Source: Sphaerobacter sp. (GTDB taxonomy: Bacteria > Chloroflexota > Chloroflexia > Thermomicrobiales > Thermomicrobiaceae). From it: DNA of 64,000 nucleotides. Below are positions 17,061 through 26,411 of this stretch, in pieces. The stretch spans positions 1 through 64,000 of the forward strand of contig JASBVL010000106.1 in assembly GCA_029961075.1 (NCBI GenBank). Reading direction: 5' to 3'. The position numbers and the translations under genes were made by a program. Position 1 is the stretch's first letter, and each line of letters opens with the position of its first letter. The notes beneath the pieces were generated by a model that worked only from the letters and a program-made list of their open reading frames with translations, ran no database searches and was not told the origin of the DNA.

Positions 17061-18539
17061 ATGGTACCGGCGACCACGCAGACCTCGGACCTCCGGGCGC
17101 CGACCGGCGATCTCACCGCCCCCGGCGCCGTCCTGCTCGTCTCCTGCTATGAGCTCGGCCATCAGCCCTTGAACCTGGCGTTCCCGCTGGCCTACCTGCG
17201 CGGGGCCGGCTACGCGCCGGTGGCCGTCGACACGGCGGTCGAGCCGCTCGACGAGGCGACCATCGCCGCGGCGCGCGTCGTCGCCATCTCCGTGCCGATG
17301 CACACGGCGCTGCGCCTGGGCACCCAGGTGGCACGCCGCGTCCGGCAGGTCAACCCAACCGCCATCGTCGGGTTCTACGGCCTCTATGCCTGGCTCAACG
17401 CCGACTACCTGCTGCGCGAGCACGGCGACTTCGTGATCGGCGGCGAGTTCGAGCGCCCGCTGCTGGACCTGCTGCGCGCGCTCGCGGCGGGGCAGGAGGG
17501 GCCGGTGGAGGGCGTCTCCACGCGCACCCACCGGGCCGCGCCCTCGCTGGCGCGTATCGACTTCCCGACGCCCGACCGGGCGGGCCTGCCGTCGATGAAG
17601 CGCTACGCGCACCTCATGGTCGACGGGATGGCCATCCCGGCCGGGTACACCGAGACGACCCGCGGTTGCCATCACACCTGCCTGCACTGCCCGATCGTGC
17701 CGGTCTACCGCGGGCGCTTCTTCGCCATCCCGCGGGAGATCGTGCTGGAGGACATCCGCCGGCAGGTGCGCGCCGGCGCGCGGCACATCACCTTCGGCGA
17801 CCCGGACTTTCTGAACGGCCCAACCCACTCGCTGCGCATCTGCCGCGCGATGCACGACGAATTCCCGCACGTCACGTTCGACATGACGACGCGCATCGAG
17901 CACATCCTGCAGCATCGGGAGCTCATGCCGGAGTTCGCGGCGCTGGGTTGCCTCTTCGTCGTCTCGGCCGTCGAGTCGGTCAGCGAGACGGTGCTCGACC
18001 GCATCGACAAGGGCCACACCAAGGCGGACGTGGTCGAGGCGCTGCGCATCCTGGAGGACGCGGGGATCGCGATGCGCCCGTCGTTGCTCCCCTTCACGCC
18101 GTGGACCACGCTGGAGGACTACCTCGAACTGCTCCGCTTCGTCGAGGAGTACGACCTGATCGACCACATCGACCCGGTCCACTTCTCGATCCGGCTCCTG
18201 GTGCCGCCCGGCTCGGCCCTGCTGGACCGGCCGGAGACGGCGGAGTGGCTCGGCCCCCTGGACGAGGCGTCATTCACCTACACCTGGCGGAGCCCCGACC
18301 CGCGGCTGGATGCGCTGCAGCAGGAGGTGGCGCGCATCGCCGAGGCGGGCGAGGCGACCGGGCAGGACTACGAGGCGACCTTCGCCCAGATCAAGGCGGC
18401 GGCCTACGCGGCGGCCGGCCAGGCGCCGCCGGTCGTGCGGCGGGAGACGGGGGTGCGGCGCCGCCCGCCGCGCCTCAGCGAATCGTGGTTCTGCTGAGCG
18501 GAGCCCACCGCGGACCAGTCTGGTCCGCTCAGCCAGTAG
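17061..18539 (+). CDS. CUAEP-tail radical SAM selenoprotein with B12-binding-like domain
   Basis: ATG 17061 (GAGGAG upstream) opens a 478-residue frame that meets TGA at 18495-18497 right after a Cys codon. Reading TGA as selenocysteine gives C-U-A-E-P and ten further residues before TAG at 18537. C-U-A-E-P is the named tail of the CUAEP/CCAEP-tail radical SAM (seleno)protein family. N-terminal residues 20-150 look like a cobalamin-binding-type domain; RGCHHTCLHCP (about 200-210) is the CxxxCxxC cluster that binds the 4Fe-4S centre for S-adenosylmethionine cleavage. A perfect 8-bp hairpin 12 bases after the TGA fits a bacterial SECIS element. The gene faces an F420 biosynthesis operon, but its reaction is unknown. 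No selA/B/C/D genes are in the window. A conventional annotation would stop at 18497. Confidence 0.88.
18495..18528 (+). promoter_or_regulatory. Candidate bacterial SECIS element after in-frame UGA
   Basis: The UGA (18495-18497) is followed by a perfect stem GCGGACCA (18510-18517) / TGGTCCGC (18521-18528) with a 3-base loop GTC whose centre is about 22 bases past the UGA. Bacterial SECIS hairpins sit in the coding region directly after the UGA, with a GU-containing apical loop at about this distance; the E. coli fdhF loop contains GGUCU and this one reads AGUCUGG. The stem could alternatively be a terminator between convergent genes. Confidence 0.7.
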
Positions 18540-18572
18540 CCCCCGTCGGCGGACAGCGCCGCGCCTGCGCGA

Positions 18573-19244
18573 TCACGCGTCCTTGACGATGAGCTCGGCC
18601 AGCGGGCGGCGCTCGCGGCGCCGCGGGTCGGCCGCGGCGTAGCCGATGGTGAGCAGCGCGTGGGGGATCACCGTCTCGGGGAGCCCCAGCGCGGCGCGGG
18701 CGACGTCGGGACAGAAGAGGGGCGCGCACATCCAGCCGCCGTCGAGGCCCAGACTGTAGGCCATGAGGAGCATGTTCTGCGCGGCGCAGCCCAGGCTCTG
18801 GATGGCCATGGTTGTCTCGGCCGCCTGGCGCTCGGGGTCGGGGTAGCGGTCGAGGTCGCCGAGATAGAGGCAGAGCAGGATGAGCACCGGCGCTTCGAGC
18901 AGGCGCCGCCGCGACCCCGCCAAGCGCTTGGCGATGATCTCCTCCGGCTCCCCGTCCATGGCCAGGTTGTGCAGCCAGGCCTCGGCCATGGCCTCGGCCA
19001 GGCGCGCCTTGATCTCGGGCCGCGTGAGCACGGCGAAGCGCCACGGCTGGCTGCCGTGGGGCGACGGCGCCCAGCGGCCGGCTTCGAGGATGCGCTCCAC
19101 CGCGTCGCGCGGCACCGGGTCGGGGCGGAAGCGCCGGACCGAGCGGCGCCCCCGGATGATCGCCTCCAGTTCGGCCGGGCGCGCGCCGCGGTCCGCCTGC
19201 GAGCTCTCTACCATGCCTCTCACCCGTCCCTGCTCGTCGTGCAT
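18573..19244 (-). CDS. FMN nitroreductase, FbiB C-terminal-like (probable dehydro-F420 reductase)
   Basis: 223 aa from ATG 19244; an ATG at 19214 is an alternative. Nitroreductase fold: RRSVRRFRPDPVPRDAVERIL near the N-terminus, WAPSPHGSQPWRFAVL (FMN phosphate/ring contacts), the GCAAQNMLLMAYSLGLDGGW helix and a C-terminal IGYAAADPRRRERRPLAELI. It is the third gene of a tight operon behind cofD and cofC (3-base gap). In F420-producing Actinobacteria the FbiB C-terminal domain has this fold and reduces dehydro-F420-0; here it would be a stand-alone protein. The function is inferred from context and from the RRSVRRF start. Confidence 0.8.
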   Translation of the reverse strand: MHDEQGRVRGMVESSQADRGARPAELEAIIRGRRSVRRFRPDPVPRDAVERILEAGRWAPSPHGSQPWRFAVLTRPEIKARLAEAMAEAWLHNLAMDGEPEEIIAKRLAGSRRRLLEAPVLILLCLYLGDLDRYPDPERQAAETTMAIQSLGCAAQNMLLMAYSLGLDGGWMCAPLFCPDVARAALGLPETVIPHALLTIGYAAADPRRRERRPLAELIVKDA

Positions 19245-19247
19245 CGC

Positions 19248-19871
19248 TCAGTCTCCCGGGTCCACCTGGCGGGGGTCGAGACTGCCCAGCCGACCCATGG
19301 CCGCCAGATCGGCCGGGGTGTCGACGTCAAGACCGATGCCGGGAGCGTGGAACTCCCGGACCACGAGACCGCGGGCCGCCGCTCGCGCGCGGTGCCGCGC
19401 GAGGCTGTCGTCGCCGAAGGCGGGCTCGATCGCATCCGGCGGGCGGAGGGCGGCGGCGTTGGTGCCGCGGCCGTGGCGGTCGGGCGCCAGCACGACCCCG
19501 CGGTCCGGCAGCTCGGCCAGGAGCGCGTCGATGTCCGCCGCGGTGATCCGGGGCAGATCCCCCAGCAGCACCAGCAGCGTATCGGCGCCGCGACGCAGCG
19601 CCGCGGCGCGGCCAAGCCGTACCGCGGCGTTCAAGCCCTCATCCGGCTGGCGCAGCGCCGTCGCCCCGCGCGCCGCGGCCCGCTGCAAGACCACCTCGTC
19701 GGGCGAGACGACGATGACCTGATCGACCGCGGTGGCCGCCTGCAGGGCGCCGACGGCCCGGTCGAGCAGCGTCAGGACCAGCGCGCGCCGCTCGTCGGGG
19801 CTGAGGTGCCCGGCCAGCCGGCTCTTGGCCGTGCCCAGGCGCTGGACGGGGACGACGGCGATGGTGGTCAT
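19248..19871 (-). CDS. cofC: 2-phospho-L-lactate (or PEP) guanylyltransferase, CofC/FbiD
   Basis: 207 aa from ATG 19871, whose ATGA overlaps the cofD stop by 4 bases, indicating translational coupling. MobA-like nucleotidyltransferase fold: VVPVQRLGTAKSRLAGHLSPDERRA (phosphate/nucleotide loop) at the N-terminus and LLGDLPRITAADID (metal-binding region) near residue 100; GRGTNAAALRPP is the usual CofC block. CofC loads 2-phospholactate or phosphoenolpyruvate onto GTP to give the activated precursor consumed by CofD in F420 synthesis. The precursor used here cannot be read from the sequence. Confidence 0.93.
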   Translation of the reverse strand: MTTIAVVPVQRLGTAKSRLAGHLSPDERRALVLTLLDRAVGALQAATAVDQVIVVSPDEVVLQRAAARGATALRQPDEGLNAAVRLGRAAALRRGADTLLVLLGDLPRITAADIDALLAELPDRGVVLAPDRHGRGTNAAALRPPDAIEPAFGDDSLARHRARAAARGLVVREFHAPGIGLDVDTPADLAAMGRLGSLDPRQVDPGD

Positions 19872-20845
19872 GCGCCGACCTGGGTGCGGAGTCGAGCGGC
19901 GAAGGCCAGGGTCTCGTCCGCCAGCGCGCGACGCCCGGCCTCGTCGCGCATCACGGTGTCCGTCACGTGGACGGCGATCCCCATGGCTTCGATCCGGCTG
20001 GCGAGGCTCGCATCGACCTGGTCGATGACGATGCCGTCCAGGAAGTCCTGATACAGCCGGGCAACGCCGACGGCCGACACCTCGTGGCCGAGGGATGCCA
20101 GCATGCGGTCGGCTGGCCCCTTGAGCGCCGCGCCGCCCACGATGGGGCTGACGGCCACGACGGGCGCGTCCACCGCGCGCAGGCGCTCGCGGAAGCCGGG
20201 GACGGCGAGGATCGGCCCGATGCTGACGATCGGGTTCGACGGGCAGAGGACGACCACGGTCGCGCGCGCCAGCGCCGCCGCGACGCCGGGCGGCACGCTG
20301 GCGGCCTCGATCCCCTGGAGCCGGATGCCGCGGACCTCGTCCGCTTGGCGGCGCCGCACGAAGTAGTCCTGGAACGCGAGCTCGCCGGCGGGCGTCTCGA
20401 CGCGGGTCGCGACCGGCTCGTCGCACATGGGGAGGATGGCGGCCCGGATCCCGAGGGCCGCGGCGAGCCGTGCGGTCACGGCGGTCAGCGTGTCGCCCGC
20501 GCGGAGCCGCTCGGTGCGCAGGATATGCGTGGCCAGGTCGCGGTCACCCAACCAGAACCAGGTCTCGCCGCCGTAGCGGCCGATCATCTCCAGCGCGGCC
20601 GCGGTGTCGCCGGCAATGCCCCAGCCAGTGGCCGGGTTGGCGATCCCGCCGAGGGTGTACATCACGGTGTCGAGGTCGGGGGAGATGTGCAGCCCGAACA
20701 GGGTGAAGTCGTCCGCGGTGTTGACCACGACGGTGAGGGGATCGTCCGGGCGCGCCAGCGCGAGGCCATGCGCGAGCTTCGCGCCGCCCACGCCGCCCGC
20801 CAGGGCGACGATATGTTCCTCGGTCGTCCGTGCTGCACCTGCCAC
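19868..20845 (-). CDS. cofD: 2-phospho-L-lactate transferase, CofD/FbiA
   Basis: CofD joins the activated (PEP- or phospholactyl-GDP) unit to the deazaflavin Fo to make (dehydro-)F420-0. Signatures: ALAGGVGGAKLAHGL at the N-terminus, NTADDFTLFGLHISPDLDTV, WFWLGDRDLATHI and PSNPIVSIGPIL. The start is set by GGAGG at 20855-20859: GTG 20845 is 9 bases downstream (good spacing) whereas ATG 20854 abuts it, so 325 aa from GTG is preferred. It is first of the cofD-cofC-nitroreductase operon. No Fo synthase or CofE is in the window. Confidence 0.93.
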   Translation of the reverse strand: MAGAARTTEEHIVALAGGVGGAKLAHGLALARPDDPLTVVVNTADDFTLFGLHISPDLDTVMYTLGGIANPATGWGIAGDTAAALEMIGRYGGETWFWLGDRDLATHILRTERLRAGDTLTAVTARLAAALGIRAAILPMCDEPVATRVETPAGELAFQDYFVRRRQADEVRGIRLQGIEAASVPPGVAAALARATVVVLCPSNPIVSIGPILAVPGFRERLRAVDAPVVAVSPIVGGAALKGPADRMLASLGHEVSAVGVARLYQDFLDGIVIDQVDASLASRIEAMGIAVHVTDTVMRDEAGRRALADETLAFAARLRTQVGA

Positions 20846-21066
20846 CTGCCGCATCCTCCCTGCCCGACGCGGTCGCTGATCCGGAACACCTCCTCCACAT
20901 CCTACGCCAGTGCGGCGCAGCGGGCCAGTACGCACCGGTTCGGGCGGGCCGCCGAGCGGTGCGGGGCGCCTGGTCCGGAACGTGCGAGTGAGTGGCGCCT
21001 AGCTCGGGATCATCCAACGTTGGCAGAGCAGCCGATCAGCGTGGCGCGTTGTGGGGAGAAGTCGCC

Positions 21067-21297
21067 ATGGCAGCCGAACCATTCGCCGTTGTCGACGCCG
21101 TGTTGGCGCACCTCTGCCACAAAGGGCTGCACGGGGATGTGGCCGAGTGGTGCGAGATGCGCCACGACTGCGTCTACGTGGTGACCTGCCCGGAGTGCGG
21201 CGCCTCCTTCACCCTGCTGGAGGAGGAGTACGACGTCCTGATCGAGCGGTCGCGTCAGGTGGGGTGGACCTGCGGCCTGCGGCCCATCAGCGCGTGA
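21067..21297 (+). CDS. Small cysteine-containing hypothetical protein, 76 aa
   Basis: ATG 21067 is preceded by GGGGAG. The product has LCHKGLHGDVAEWCEMRHDC followed by TCPECGASFTLLEEEYD and a final WTCG, so several Cys/His pairs could bind zinc as a small ribbon. It is divergent from cofD and overlaps by 11 bases, tail to tail, with the next minus-strand gene. I do not recognise a named family. Confidence 0.65.
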   Translation: MAAEPFAVVDAVLAHLCHKGLHGDVAEWCEMRHDCVYVVTCPECGASFTLLEEEYDVLIERSRQVGWTCGLRPISA

Positions 21298-22024
21298 GGG
21301 GGCGCGTCCGACCGGCCGGGGCGTCGTGTGCCTCGTCGGTCGTAGCACGTCGATCGTCGTTCTCGGGTGCCGGCTCGGCGAGGATGCCGGCGACCAGCTC
21401 GCGCGCGACGGCCTCCAGTTGGGCGCATGCCGCGGGGGTGTCGAGCTCGCTCGGGTCCGGCAGGGCGCCGAGCAACAGCAGGCGCTCGGGCGGGGCGTAG
21501 GCGCGGTAGGCAGGGGCGACGGCCGCGCCCGCGCAGATGCCGCTGAAGTTGGCTGGCTCCCGTGCGGCGCGATCCTCGGGCGCGAGCGGCGCGTTCCAGC
21601 CGGTCTCCAAGAGGTAGGTGCGGAGATGGGGCCGGGTCAGCCGGCCGATCCAGGTGGTGAGCGTGGCCGGGGCGCCGGACTGGACCAGGGCCACGTCCGC
21701 CGTAGCGAGGGTGCGGGTCAGCCACTCCACGAGGTCGGCGCCGGCGCGCTCGTCCATCGTGCGGTACGGCAGGTCCGGGTAGGCGCGGCGGAAGGCGTCG
21801 AGCCCGCGTGCGCCGTCCCGCCGGAGGAGACGGAGCAGCGCCGGGTTGCGTCGCGGCTCATAGAAGGTGACCTCATGCCCGGCCTGGACCAGCGTCCGCC
21901 CGAGCACCCGCAACAGCAGCGCATCCGGGTTGCCGACGCTGGAGACGATGGATTCGGCGAAGATCGCCCAGTGCCCGCGGGCCGGGATCGGCCGGGGCGG
22001 GGTGCAGTTGTCCGCCATCAGCAT
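21287..22024 (-). CDS. Hypothetical protein, possibly glycosyltransferase-like (GT-B N-terminal half)
   Basis: 245 aa from ATG 22024 (GAGGG upstream); ATG 22018 is possible. The segment HWAIFAESIVSSVGNPDALLLRVLGRTLVQAGHEVTFYEPRRNPALLRLLRRDG is broken here only as description: it has the look of the first Rossmann strand-helix of GT-B glycosyltransferases (residues about 15-65), and DVALVQSGAPATLTTWI a second strand. No clear C-terminal nucleotide-sugar domain is seen. It lies between the small Cys protein and a BON-domain gene, in a neighbourhood with other glycosyltransferases. The function is not established. Confidence 0.6.
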   Translation of the reverse strand: MLMADNCTPPRPIPARGHWAIFAESIVSSVGNPDALLLRVLGRTLVQAGHEVTFYEPRRNPALLRLLRRDGARGLDAFRRAYPDLPYRTMDERAGADLVEWLTRTLATADVALVQSGAPATLTTWIGRLTRPHLRTYLLETGWNAPLAPEDRAAREPANFSGICAGAAVAPAYRAYAPPERLLLLGALPDPSELDTPAACAQLEAVARELVAGILAEPAPENDDRRATTDEAHDAPAGRTRPLTR

Positions 22025-22046
22025 CCATCCCTCGGCGCGACCACGA

Positions 22047-22634
22047 TCAGGCGCGGCCTTCCTCAATCTGGCGTGCCTTGGCGGCGCGGATGTCGCTGGG
22101 ATCGACGTCGGGCCGGTTGATCACGTTGACGACGTCGCGGACCCCCTCGACCTGACGGACGCGCTTCTCGATCTCCTGGACCATCCGTGGGTCATCCACG
22201 GTGCCGCGGAGGTAGACGACCCCGTCGACTGTGTTGACGTTGATGTCGCCCTTGGGGAGCGTGGGGTCGCGGAAGACGATACTCATCACGCGGTCCGTGA
22301 TGAACTGGTCGTCATCCGGGAGCGGGGTGGGCTGGCGGCGCACCAGGGAGGTGACCCGATGCCGCACGCCTTGGACCACGCCGGCGAGGTAGGTGGCCCG
22401 CCGTGGGATCCGCTCCTCGACCAGCTCTTCCACCCAGTGGCCCAGGTGGACCACCTTGTCGCGGGCCAGCGCACGGCGACGGCGGCCCTCGCGGGGATCG
22501 AGGAGGAACATCCCGAGGGCGCCGGCGGTCATGCCGACCAGGATGCCACGGCGGAAGGGGGGCTGCTGCTGGCGCCGGGTGCGGCGTCGCATCCGCCGCA
22601 TGGCCCGAGCATTTCTCACGCTCAGTGTCATCAT
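22047..22634 (-). CDS. BON-domain protein with N-terminal membrane anchor
   Basis: 195 aa from ATG 22634 (GGAGG upstream; a second ATG follows directly). A strongly basic N-terminus precedes one hydrophobic segment (GILVGMTAGALGMFLLDP, about residues 30-47) and a basic stop-transfer. The C-terminal half is a BON domain: DRVMSIVFRDPTLPKGDINV, VVYLRGTVDDPRMVQEIEKR and GVRDVVNVI. BON domains bind phospholipid or other envelope surfaces and occur in osmotic-stress proteins such as OsmY. Gap to the next minus-strand gene is only 22 bases, so they are probably co-transcribed. Confidence 0.85.
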   Translation of the reverse strand: MMTLSVRNARAMRRMRRRTRRQQQPPFRRGILVGMTAGALGMFLLDPREGRRRRALARDKVVHLGHWVEELVEERIPRRATYLAGVVQGVRHRVTSLVRRQPTPLPDDDQFITDRVMSIVFRDPTLPKGDINVNTVDGVVYLRGTVDDPRMVQEIEKRVRQVEGVRDVVNVINRPDVDPSDIRAAKARQIEEGRA

Positions 22635-22832
22635 TGCTGGCCTCCGGTGTGTGCGTCAACGGCCGACACGGGCCGACACTCCGCGGACAGCGGGCCGGTA
22701 TGGCCCGGTGGCGCGGGCGGTGCCGCAATCAGTATGCCAGTTCGGGGCATGCCGTCGCCGGGCACCGAGATTGCATTGGGGTGACGCTGGCGGGTGGGTA
22801 TCGGCCGGGGGAGCACTGAAGGGGAGCGCTGG

Positions 22833-23927
22833 ATGAAGATCGCGCAGATCGCGCCGTTGTACGAGGCCGTGCCGCCCGCACTCTACGGCGGAACCGAGCG
22901 CGTGGTGTCGGCCCTGACCGAGGAGTTGGTCAGCCGCGGGCACGAGGTGACGCTCTTCGCGAGCGGTGACTCGCAGACGCAGGCGCGCCTGGTGCCGGGT
23001 GTCGACCGGTCGCTCCGGCTGGCCGACGGCGTCGTGGACGCACTCGCGCCGCAGATCGGGATGTTGGCGCAGGTCGGTGCGATGGCCGACGAGTTCGACG
23101 TGATCCACAGTCACGTGGACTATCTCGGGTTCCCGTTCCTCGGGGGGTGGCGGGTGCCGAGCGTGACCACCCTCCACGGCCGGCTCGACATCCCCGAGTT
23201 GCCCCTCATCTACCGCTGGTACCGGCGCACGCCGCTCATCTCTATCAGCAACAGCCAGCGAGCACCGATCGAACCCCTCGGGGTCCGCTGGGTGGGGACG
23301 GTGTACAACGGCATCGACTGGGACCACTTCACCTTCCGCGCGACGTCGGGGGACTATCTGGTCTTCCTCGGGCGGATGTCGGAGGAGAAGCGGCCGGACC
23401 TGGCGATCGAGGTGGCACGCCGCGTTGGCATGCCGCTGAAGCTGGCGGCGAAGGTCGACGCGGCGGACGAGACCTGGTTCGCCGCGCGGGTCGCGCCGCT
23501 GCTGACCGACCCGCTGGTGGAGTTCGTGGGAGAGGTAGATGAGCTGGGGAAGGACGAGCTGCTCCGCGGCGCGGCGGCCCTGCTGTTTCCCTCGTGCTGG
23601 CCGGAGCCCTTCGGGATGGCGATGGCGGAGTCCATGGCCTGCGGCACCCCGGTCCTCGCGCTGCGGCATGGCTCGGTGCCTGAGGTCGTGGAGGATGGGG
23701 TGACGGGCTTCATCGGCGACTCGGTCGCGGACCTGGTCGCCAGCGTCGCGCGGCTGGGCGAGATCGACCGGGCCGTCTGCCGGCGCACCGCCGAAGCGCG
23801 GTTCTCGGCGCAGGCGATGGTCGACGGGTACGAGGCCGTCTATGCGTCGCTACTGGGGCAGCCCGGACCGGGACTGAGCCCGGAGCACGCCGGGCGCCCG
23901 GCGCCTGCGGCGGGCGAGACGAAGTAG
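22833..23927 (+). CDS. Glycosyltransferase family 4 (GT-B)
   Basis: 364 aa from ATG 22833 with AGGGGAGC upstream. N-terminal IAPLYEAVPPALYGGTERVV is the acceptor-side glycine loop of GT4 enzymes; the C-terminal half holds VFLGRMSEEKRPDLAIEVA and FPSCWPEPFGMAMAESMACGTPVLA with the E-x7-E nucleotide-sugar motif. Cytoplasmic, no membrane segment. It ends just before the convergent glycogen-debranching-type gene. Similar genes in Actinobacteria and Chloroflexota are called mannosyl- or glucosyltransferases; donor and acceptor are unknown. Confidence 0.88.
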   Translation: MKIAQIAPLYEAVPPALYGGTERVVSALTEELVSRGHEVTLFASGDSQTQARLVPGVDRSLRLADGVVDALAPQIGMLAQVGAMADEFDVIHSHVDYLGFPFLGGWRVPSVTTLHGRLDIPELPLIYRWYRRTPLISISNSQRAPIEPLGVRWVGTVYNGIDWDHFTFRATSGDYLVFLGRMSEEKRPDLAIEVARRVGMPLKLAAKVDAADETWFAARVAPLLTDPLVEFVGEVDELGKDELLRGAAALLFPSCWPEPFGMAMAESMACGTPVLALRHGSVPEVVEDGVTGFIGDSVADLVASVARLGEIDRAVCRRTAEARFSAQAMVDGYEAVYASLLGQPGPGLSPEHAGRPAPAAGETK

Positions 23928-23976
23928 CCCCTGCGCCGGGGGCGCCACCTCGGCCGCGGGTGGCGCCCCCGCCGGG

Positions 23977-26189
23977 CTACCGACGCACGAGTGCTCCGTT
24001 CACGACGACCTCAAGGTCCCGATCCGCGGCGAACCTTACCTCCACGTCGCGCTCGCGCCCGCGGATGACCAGGTCGACCGCGGCGTCACCGACGCGCATG
24101 CCGTCGATGCGCACCTCGTCCAGCCAGTCCGGCAGGTAGGGGCGCAGGCTGAGGCGACCGTTGGCGGCATCAGGCTCCAGCCCCAGCATCACCTGGAGCA
24201 GGTAGGGGATGGTGCCGGCTGCCCAGGCCTGCGGGCTGCAGCTCACGGGGTAGGCGATGGGCACGGTGTAGCGCTCGTAGTCCCGGCTGAAGCCGCAGAA
24301 CAGCTCCGGCAAGCGTCCGTACGGGAAGTGGGTCGCGGCCTCGACGAGATCCGAGATGATCGCGGCGGCGGCCTCGTCGAACCCATAGCGGCGCAGCCCG
24401 GCGACGATCAAGGAGTTGTCGTGCGGCCAGACGCTGCCGTTGTGGTAGCTCATCGGGTTGTAGTGGGGCATGATCGCCGACAGCGTGCGGATCCCCCAGC
24501 CGGAGTACATGTCGGGTGCCCGCAGCCGCTCGGCGACGCGTGCCGCCCGCTCGGGCGATACGATGTCACTGAAGAGGCAGTGCCCGGGGTTGGAGCTGAT
24601 GGCCGGCACCAGCCGGCCGCTGCCGTCGATGGCCTGGCCGTAGAACGCGTCGGCCACGCTCCAGAACCGCTCCTCGAAGCGCTGCCGCAACGTGCTGCCT
24701 CCTCGCGCAGCTCGGCGGCGCGGGCGGGGTTCCCCCAGCGATCGTGGACCTCGGCCAGGATCTGCTTGGCGCGGTAGACGTATCCCTGGACCTCCACCAG
24801 AGCGATTGGCGGGGTGACGGCCGAGCCGTCCGGGTACTGGAGGGAGTTGTCGCTGTCCTTCCAGCCCTGGTTCACCAGTCCACCCCGGGAGGGGCGGCCG
24901 TAGTCGATGAAGCCGTCGCCGTTGCTGTCGCCGTAGCGGTTGATCCACTCCACGGCTCGCTCGGCCGCTTCGGCGAACTCGTGATACAGGGCCTCGCTCC
25001 CGCTCCAGCGCATGACCTCGCCGAAGAGGAGGATGAAGAGCGGGGTGGCGTCGACGGTGCCGTAGTAGGGCACGTGGGGCACCTCGCCCAGACGGGCCAT
25101 CTCGCCGAAGCGCTGCTCGTGCAGGATCTTGCCCGGCTCCTCCTCGGTCCAGGGATCGACCTTGCGGCCCTGCTTGCGCGCAAGGAAGCGCAGGGTGTCG
25201 ATGGCGATCTCCTGGGAGAACATGAGGGTCTGGAGCGCGGTGATCAGGCTATCCCGGCCGAAGGGCGCCACGAACCACGGGATCCCGGCGGCGAGCAGGC
25301 GCCCGCCGGGGAACGGCGTCGACAGCGTCCGCAGGTCCCGTAGGCTTCGGTCGAGCAGGCCGTTGAACACCGCGTTGTTGGTGGTCACCCGGGTGAACTG
25401 GTCGGTGTGGACCGGCAGGGGGCTGACCAGGTGGGCATCAATGCGGACGAAGTCGTCGTCGCGCGACTCGGATACCCAGCGCGGGGTGAGCGACATCGAC
25501 AGCAGCGCGCGCGCGTGCGGGTCGAGATGGAAGTGGAAGAGGAGCGAAGCCTTGGGCGCCTGGCCCGCAGGCTCCGAGCGCACGACCCGGTCTTGACCCG
25601 GGAGCATGGTACGCAACTCCTCGAGCTCGGCGGTATAGCCCGCGCCCGCGGCGACGGTCATCTGGTCGGGCGGGCGGCTGAAGCGCATCACCGTCTCGAG
25701 CAGATGGCCCGTGGGACCGGTGTAGCTGAGGGTGACCGTGTTGCCCTCGCGCCGGGGCAGGAGGACGCGGCCGCGCTTCATGCGCCGAAAGCCGCGAATG
25801 TCGAAGATGTCGCGGAAGTCGGCGCTCACGACGAAGGTGAGCGAGAGGGTGACCGGAAACGGGTTGTAGTTGTGGAGCTCGAGCTCCTCGGTCATCTCCT
25901 GCCCGATCATCCGGTAGCGCCGCAGCCCAATCGTGTTGGGCAGGACCTCCTGCTCCGCCGCATCTTGGAGGAGCGGGTTGCCGAACTGGAACAGGCCGAC
26001 CGAGTTCTCGGCGCCCGATGAGTCGAGGAGGTCGGGGAGCTCGTCGTTGAGCAAGAGGAGGTAGTCGCTGAGGAACCGGGTATCACGGTAGTAGACGCCG
26101 GCGCCGGCGACGGAGGGCCCGATATCGCCCCGATCGTCGCTGACGACGAAGATCTCGCCCTGCTTGAGAACCATCGTTCCTGTGCGCAT
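23977..26189 (-). CDS. Amylo-alpha-1,6-glucosidase / GH-family debranching enzyme, frameshifted
   Basis: Two overlapping frames make one protein of about 735 aa: residues up to ARAAELREEAA read from 26189, and LRQRFEERFWSVADAF onward reads in the next frame down to 23977. A single missing base near 24690-24696 accounts for the break, restoring E-E-A-A-R-L-R-Q-R-F. The N-terminal domain is the bacterial GDE N-terminal type (VVSDDRGDI, GVYYRDTRFLSDY); the catalytic (alpha/alpha)6 barrel includes GIPWFVAPFGRDSLITALQ, GYVYRAKQIL, and NPMSYHNGSVWPHDN. It hydrolyses alpha-1,6 branches or related glucosides. ATG 26174 (MVLKQGE, with AGGA) is an alternative start. Sequencing error and genuine mutation are both possible. 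Confidence 0.8.
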
Positions 26190-26411
26190 GATGCCCCGCG
26201 TTTCCGTGACGAGCGTTGGCTAGCGATCCAGGGCGACCGGCAGGCTGGGGTCGGTGTCGGCGCCAGCCTGACAGGGGTGCAAGGGTACGGGACCGGCGCG
26301 CGCGATTCAACCGCGGCGCCAGAAGTCGAGCCGTCGCCCGATCGGGCGACGACCAGGCAGCCCAGCAGCGCGGCGACCCGCGATCGTGCTCACGCGAGGC
26401 GGGCAACACCG

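Noticed and set aside
18510-18528. Simple terminator instead of SECIS
   Set aside because: The stem would also suit convergent termination, but its distance from the UGA, loop content and the restored CUAEP tail make SECIS the better primary reading; termination may coexist.
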